From NCBI GenBank assembly GCA_002425765.1, contig DIMW01000001.1:62001-126000 (forward strand): DNA of 64,000 nt, read 5' to 3'. This stretch comes from Spirochaetaceae bacterium UBA5556. Its GTDB lineage: Bacteria; Spirochaetota; Spirochaetia; Treponematales; Rectinemataceae. Below are positions 60,482 through 64,000 of this stretch, piece after piece. Both the position numbers and the translations under genes were made by a program. Position 1 is the first letter of the stretch, and every line of letters begins with the position of its first letter. Below the pieces are notes generated by a model, which worked only from the letters and a program-made list of their open reading frames with translations, was not told the DNA's origin and did no database searches.

Positions 60482-61494
60482 GCGAGCGCCTCCTTGTCTT
60501 TCATGATGGACTCTATGGCTCCGGTGAGCTCCGAGAATTCCCGAGCTTCTCCCGGCACGGTGATTCGCACGAGGTTCTCGTAGCCGGGTTTGCCCTGCCA
60601 GGTCCTCACGTGTATCTCTTTCCGACGCAGGGCATTGGCGAGCGGTATCGACTCGTCGGACTTGATGAGCACGAAATTCGCCTCGCTCTCCGAGACGAGA
60701 AAGCCGAGGTGTTTCATGAGCGCCCTCAGCTCGCGCACCTCGAGCCTGATCTCGTCGACAAAGGCTTTCACGCGATCGGGATCGATGGAGAGCGCGCGCC
60801 GCCCCGCCTCGATGGCCGAGCTCGACAGGGAGAAAGGCGGCCCCGCTTCCGCGAGCCGTGCGATGACGCCCTCCATCTCGGTATTCCCGGCCATGTATCC
60901 GATTCGGAAGCCCGCGAGTCCTCTCGACTTCGAGAAGCTTCCCGAAACGAGCACGTTCGAGAAGGCGAAGGCGTCGGCGGGCGTCGCGGTGTTCGGGGAA
61001 AAATCCCCGTAGGTCGCGTCGAAGATGAATATCGTCCCTGATTCCCGGCAGGCGGCGGCAATTTCGGCCAGCTCCGCGCGGGTGAGGACGCAGCCCGAAG
61101 GATTGTCGGGGCTCGAGAGGATAAGGAGTTGGGGACGTTTTTCTCTGAGTGCCTCGCAGATTTCGCGTATGGGGAAAGGCCCGAAGGGGTTTTTTGAAAT
61201 CGATTCGTGCATCGCGGAGGAACGCTGCGCCGCGGCGAGGAATTCGACAAAGCCGGGGTGCGTGCTCATCACGAGTCCGCCCGGGCCGGCGAGCGTGCGC
61301 ACGGCGCGGTCGATCGCGTCGTCGGCGCCGGCCGTCGCCAGCACGCACGGGGCGGGGAGTCCCAGGCGTTCCGCGAGAGGTTCTTCCAAAAGGCTTCGCA
61401 CGGGGTAGCGGCGCGCGATTTCCGGGCTGAGAATTTCCCGCAGGTCGTTTTCGGAAAGAAGGCAGCGGCCCTCATTGGCATCGAGTCGAAGCAT
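60478..61494 (-). CDS. hisC: Histidinol-phosphate aminotransferase
   Basis: A PLP class I/II aminotransferase for imidazole-acetol phosphate to histidinol phosphate. Landmarks: LDANEG at the N-terminus, ILSSPDNPSG, FIFDATYGDF, the PLP Lys in SGSFSKSRGLAGFRIGYM, and FVLIKSD near the end. At 338 residues it is somewhat short for HisC (about 350-360). AAGGAG lies before the ATG, 10 bp after hisG. Assignment to HisC rather than another aminotransferase rests mainly on operon position. Confidence 0.92.
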   Translation of the reverse strand: MLRLDANEGRCLLSENDLREILSPEIARRYPVRSLLEEPLAERLGLPAPCVLATAGADDAIDRAVRTLAGPGGLVMSTHPGFVEFLAAAQRSSAMHESISKNPFGPFPIREICEALREKRPQLLILSSPDNPSGCVLTRAELAEIAAACRESGTIFIFDATYGDFSPNTATPADAFAFSNVLVSGSFSKSRGLAGFRIGYMAGNTEMEGVIARLAEAGPPFSLSSSAIEAGRRALSIDPDRVKAFVDEIRLEVRELRALMKHLGFLVSESEANFVLIKSDESIPLANALRRKEIHVRTWQGKPGYENLVRITVPGEAREFSELTGAIESIMKDKEALA

Positions 61495-61504
61495 GGCACT
61501 CTCC

Positions 61505-62446
61505 TTACGGCACGAGCTGGGACATCTGGGTCACGACGATGTCCGTACCGCCGCGTCGCTTGATTTCGGGGATGAGGCTCGCGAGCGTGTCGCGGGGAGC
61601 CGCGACCTTGACCGCGAAGGCGTCGCCTTTGCCCAATGGCGAAACAGTCGGAGCACGCAGGCAGGGGAGTATCGCGACGAGCTGATCGAGGAGCTCGGCC
61701 GAAACGTTGACTTCGAGCATCACCCTGCGCCGCGCCTCGAGCACCGATCTGAAGAGGAGAACGAGGGAGTCGGCTGCCTCTTTTTTGGCGGGGATACGCA
61801 TCGCCTCTTTTGAGGCGTACAGCCGCGTCGAGCTCGTCATGAGCGTGTCGATGATCTCGAGTTTGTTGATGCGCAGGGTGGTGCCCGTCGCGCAGTTGTC
61901 GATGATGATGTCGGCGTCCTCGGGAGGGAAGACTTCGGTGGCCCCGTAGGACCGCACGAATTCAGCGCCGGGCAGGTTCTTCTCGATCCAGGCCTTGGCG
62001 AGTCCCTCGTATTCGGAGGCGATGATCGGAGTGCGCCCGCAGATGGCCCTCATAGCCTCCACGTCGCTCTTTGAGCCGCGGAGAGCCGCGACGACAGGCT
62101 CGGGCGCGGCAGCCACGATCGTCACGGGATCGAGCCCGGTATCCAGAAGTTCGACCAGGTCGACACCGAGTTCCCGCACCCAGTCGGCGCCCGCGAGGCC
62201 GATGTCCCGGCTGCCCGTCGAGAGCATCTCGACAATGTTCTGAGGCTTCAGGAGTTTGGCCTCGTACTCGATGCCTTTTGTCACCGCGTTTTCCGACTTG
62301 CCGTTGCCGATGCGCGGCCGGTACTCGCGCTCGTCGACGGAAACAGGAATGCCCACGCCGTTGAACAGCTCGATCACCTTCGCCTGCATGCGCCCCTTCG
62401 GCAGACCGATCCGGAGCTCCATCTTTTTTTTACCCTGATCATCCAT
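61505..62446 (-). CDS. hisG: ATP phosphoribosyltransferase, long form
   Basis: The first and committed step of histidine synthesis. At 313 residues it is the long, HisZ-independent form with a C-terminal ACT-like domain for feedback by histidine (RRRVMLEVNVSAELLDQLVAILPCLRAPTVSPL; DIVVTQMSQLVP). N-terminal landmarks: MELRIGLPKGRM, DIGLAGADWVRELG and the PRPP loop ADIIIDNCATGTTLR. AAGGAGAG sets the ATG at 62446; an upstream TTG in frame is less likely. It is the first structural gene of the operon, preceded by the attenuator described in the next entries, so the enzyme is probably controlled both by feedback and by leader translation. Confidence 0.95.
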   Translation of the reverse strand: MDDQGKKKMELRIGLPKGRMQAKVIELFNGVGIPVSVDEREYRPRIGNGKSENAVTKGIEYEAKLLKPQNIVEMLSTGSRDIGLAGADWVRELGVDLVELLDTGLDPVTIVAAAPEPVVAALRGSKSDVEAMRAICGRTPIIASEYEGLAKAWIEKNLPGAEFVRSYGATEVFPPEDADIIIDNCATGTTLRINKLEIIDTLMTSSTRLYASKEAMRIPAKKEAADSLVLLFRSVLEARRRVMLEVNVSAELLDQLVAILPCLRAPTVSPLGKGDAFAVKVAAPRDTLASLIPEIKRRGGTDIVVTQMSQLVP

Positions 62447-62476
62447 CGTTCTCTCCTTCAATATTTCTCAGAAACA

Positions 62477-62504
62477 CAAAAGCCGGCCATCGCGGAGCCG
62501 GCTT
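62477..62504 (-). terminator. His leader terminator 2 (proximal to hisG)
   Basis: On the minus strand AAGCCGGC (62504-62497) pairs with GCCGGCTT (62487-62480) around a 9-nt loop, followed by TTTTG. Its 5' side carries CGGCTCC (62500-62494), complementary to GGAGCCG in the leader ORF. Confidence 0.7.
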
Positions 62505-62522
62505 CGAACGACGAATGTCGAT

Positions 62523-62550
62523 AAAAAAGCCGGCTTCTTGGAGCCGGCTC
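62523..62550 (-). terminator. His leader terminator 1
   Basis: On the minus strand AGCCGGCT (62549-62542) pairs with AGCCGGCT (62535-62528) around a 6-nt loop, followed by TTTTTT to 62523. Its 5' arm carries CGGCTCC (62546-62540), complementary to GGAGCCG in the leader ORF. Confidence 0.82.
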
Positions 62551-62569
62551 GCTGGTGTTCTCACATATA

Positions 62570-62638
62570 CAGGCTAACGCCCCACCGCATCACGGCTCCA
62601 CGAGATATGGCCATGATGATGCGCTGCACGGTAGCCTG
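62570..62638 (-). promoter_or_regulatory. Alternative pairing segments of the his attenuator
   Basis: Minus-strand CAGGCTA (62638-62632, leader codons 6-8) is complementary to TAGCCTG (62576-62570, at the leader stop). Separately, GGAGCCG (62599-62593, leader codons 19-21) is complementary to CGGCTCC in both terminators. A ribosome stalled on the His codons would cover the first segment and leave GGAGCCG free as antiterminator; one reaching the stop codon would mask GGAGCCG and allow termination. Confidence 0.65.
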
Positions 62639-62654
62639 GAATAAAATTGCACAT
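62574..62654 (-). CDS. hisL: His operon leader peptide
   Basis: A 26-codon ORF, ATG at 62654 to TAG at 62574, too short for normal gene finding. Codons 12-14 and 16 are all CAT (His-His-His-Gly-His, 62621-62607), in a genome where such runs are otherwise absent from this window. It lies between a TTGACA promoter and two intrinsic terminators upstream of hisG, exactly as in enterobacterial his attenuators, though its sequence is unrelated to E. coli HisL. No Shine-Dalgarno sequence precedes the ATG, and the predicted transcript start is essentially at the ATG, so the leader would be translated as a leaderless mRNA. Confidence 0.8.
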   Translation of the reverse strand: MCNFIPGYRAAHHHGHISWSRDAVGR

Positions 62655-62661
62655 GTTGTGT

Positions 62662-62692
62662 ATAAGATTGCGGAATTCGCGAAAAATGTCAA
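62662..62692 (-). promoter_or_regulatory. His operon promoter
   Basis: Minus strand: perfect TTGACA (62692-62687), 19-bp spacer, TCTTAT (62667-62662), then 7 nt to the leader-peptide ATG. The spacer is on the long side; shifted -10 choices give 17-18 bp but poorer hexamers. The rest of 62693-62778 is the divergent region to the radical SAM gene, with a possible plus-strand -10 TAGTAT at 62754-62759. Confidence 0.5.
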
Positions 62693-62778
62693 GGGGGTGA
62701 TTTCCTTAGCGGTTGTATCGCGCCACTGTTTCATCTTTTCATTTTGTGCGGCATAGTATAAAACTTAATGAGGAAGAA

Positions 62779-63657
62779 ATGAATATACCATCGTCGCCCC
62801 AATCTCTTGGCCCAGAGCGGCACCAGCGCACGGGGAACAGAGGAAACATCATCTATCCCGTCGTCTCCCGCCGCGCCCGAGGTCTGTCGCTCGGCATCAA
62901 TCTCTTCCCCGACCGAAAGCAGTGCACTTACGATTGTCCTTACTGCGAGGTGCTGCCGTTTTCGGCCCCAGATTCCCGGATAGAGCCCGGCATGGTCGAG
63001 GCCGAGCTTCGCGCGTTTTTCGCGCAGGACTGGAAAATGTATTTCGGGCGGTTCGAGCTCAAGGACATCTCCATATCGGGCAATGGGGAGCCGACACTCT
63101 CGTCGTTTCTTGGGGAGGCGCTCGAGGCCGCCCGCGTCGTGCTCCGGGAGATGGCGGCCGCCGAGCCCGGCTTTGCCCGTGTCCCCATCGTGCTCATCAC
63201 CAATTCCACGGGTTTTCTAAGGCCGGAGGTCTGCGAGATGCTGGAACGGTTCAGCCGGAGGGCGCGCCTTGAAGTCTGGGCCAAGCTCGACGGAGGCTCG
63301 CCCGCCACACACCGAATTCTCTCAGACTCTCACTTTGAATACGGGCGCGTCGTCGATGCGATCGCGGATTTTTCGGCTCGTGTGCCGGTAAAGTTGCAGA
63401 CGATGGTCTGCCGGGACGGGCGGGACGGGCGGATTCTGTTTGACGAGAAAGGCTACCTCGCGACGCTGCAAACTCTTGCGCGGAGAGGGGCGAGGATCGT
63501 CGCGGTCCAGCTCTACACCGTCGCGAGGCCGCCCGCCGAGCCATGGCCCGCAAGCTTGGACGACGCTCAGATGCGGGCGTTCGCCGAAAGCGTGAGAGCT
63601 TCTGTTCTTCCAGAAATTGCCGTCGAATGGTTCGGCCGGACCGGATACGTCGAATGA
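62779..63657 (+). CDS. Radical SAM protein
   Basis: A 292-residue radical SAM enzyme with the cluster motif CTYDCPYCE (C-x3-C-x2-C) preceded by GLSLGINLFPDRKQ, a pattern I associate with COG0731-like oxidoreductases. ISISGNGEPTLS is the GGE-type SAM-binding motif, and ITNSTGFL and VWAKLDGG follow the TIM-barrel order. The substrate is unknown. GAGGAAG sets the ATG at 62779; an upstream in-frame start at 62713 is less likely. The stop overlaps the next ATG (ATGA). Confidence 0.8.
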   Translation: MNIPSSPQSLGPERHQRTGNRGNIIYPVVSRRARGLSLGINLFPDRKQCTYDCPYCEVLPFSAPDSRIEPGMVEAELRAFFAQDWKMYFGRFELKDISISGNGEPTLSSFLGEALEAARVVLREMAAAEPGFARVPIVLITNSTGFLRPEVCEMLERFSRRARLEVWAKLDGGSPATHRILSDSHFEYGRVVDAIADFSARVPVKLQTMVCRDGRDGRILFDEKGYLATLQTLARRGARIVAVQLYTVARPPAEPWPASLDDAQMRAFAESVRASVLPEIAVEWFGRTGYVE

Positions 63658-64000
63658 ACCAGGTTGACCTCCACACACACTCGCGCGCCTCCGACGGCGA
63701 ACTTGCCCCTGCCTCCCTCATCGAGAAGGCCCGCTCGCTTGGCCTTTCGACGATCGCGCTAACGGACCACGACACCGTCGGGGGCATCGCCGAGGCGCGC
63801 GGCGCCGCGGCGAAGGCGGATATCGAGTTCATCCCCGGCATCGAGATCGAGATCGACTTCGAGCCCGGAGAGTTTCATCTGTTGGGCTACGGCATCGATC
63901 CTGGCTCAGCCTCGCTTCTGGAGGCGACCAGCCGGCTCGCCAGGGCCCGCCACGAGCGCAACGTAGCGATTCTCGGCCGCATCGCCGCTGCCGGTCTGCC
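63654..64000 (+). CDS. PHP-domain phosphoesterase, 3' end missing
   Basis: Starts MNQVDLHTHSRASDGELAP and stays open to the right edge (115 residues seen). DLHTHSRASDGE, ALTDHDTVGG and FIPGIEIEI are the first three metal-ligand motifs of PHP phosphoesterases. The order closely resembles TrpH/YciV-type 5'-3' exoribonuclease or 3',5'-nucleoside bisphosphate phosphatase. The ATG overlaps the radical SAM stop, so the two genes are coupled. Confidence 0.85.
   Translation, partial: MNQVDLHTHSRASDGELAPASLIEKARSLGLSTIALTDHDTVGGIAEARGAAAKADIEFIPGIEIEIDFEPGEFHLLGYGIDPGSASLLEATSRLARARHERNVAILGRIAAAGL

Noticed and set aside
62613..62621. Three consecutive CAT codons as an engineered His tag
   Set aside because: They lie in a short leader ORF in native his operon context with Gly and a fourth His following; nothing suggests cloning sequence.
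62477..62654. T-box riboswitch for tRNA-His upstream of hisG
   Set aside because: I see no T-box bulge sequence or specifier stem; the translated His-codon run with terminators explains the region better.
1..64000. tRNA, rRNA or tmRNA genes
   Set aside because: Intergenic regions are short and contain no cloverleaf or rRNA-like sequence that I could recognise.

Overview
The window looks like a chromosomal segment of an anaerobic, fermentative spirochaete (Treponema/Rectinema-like). The pointers are a class I (archaeal-type) lysyl-tRNA synthetase, a treponeme-style outer-membrane barrel fused to FlgD-like Ig repeats and an OmpA domain, and a multisubunit [FeFe]-hydrogenase. The taxonomic call is inference. 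DNA is GC-rich in genes with short AT-rich promoter islands. I see no rRNA, tRNA, CRISPR array, IS element or prophage.

Layout. 1-2.5 kb: metallo-beta-lactamase fragment, AlkZ-like glycosylase and HAD hydrolase. 2.6-8.1 kb: an [FeFe]-hydrogenase operon whose NuoF-like subunit is fused to a GltD-like NADPH/FAD module. 8.3-15.9 kb: a NadD-like nucleotidyltransferase, adk, a secreted alpha/beta-hydrolase that has lost its catalytic residues, a lipoprotein/DUF6765 pair, ndk and pepF. 15.9-21.7 kb (minus strand): class I lysS, an M29 peptidase, tsaD, a YibQ-like deacetylase and a sigma-70 factor. 21.9-27.9 kb: LysM/M23 peptidase, then lepB, class B PBP, HD protein, ffh and rpmB. 28-40.7 kb: envelope genes, including a 2257-residue repeat/OmpA protein, a DUF1295-lipocalin fusion, an antiporter with USP/EIIA-like domains, and murB. 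40.8-51.5 kb: cysS, an ECF sigma/anti-sigma operon ending in a transglutaminase-like protein without its catalytic Cys, glyA, queG-like, epmA, efp and a methyltransferase. 51.5-55.8 kb: a small basic protein, recG and an M32 carboxypeptidase. 55.9-62.7 kb: a compact minus-strand histidine operon (hisG-C-B-H-F-[A-I-E]-D). The window ends with a radical SAM protein and a truncated PHP phosphatase.

The most interesting regulatory element is upstream of hisG. A 26-codon leader ORF carries four His codons within five, followed by two intrinsic terminators. Both terminators can be disrupted by the same antiterminator segment inside the leader ORF. This is a complete ribosome-mediated attenuator, and it is absent from ordinary gene-level annotation.

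A second window-wide theme is probable leaderless transcription. At nine unrelated starts a -10 hexamer lies 6-9 nt upstream of the start codon with no convincing Shine-Dalgarno sequence. Within operons, by contrast, genes are joined by ATGA stop/start overlaps or have strong GGAGG sites. All functions are assigned from motifs read by eye; no database search was possible.
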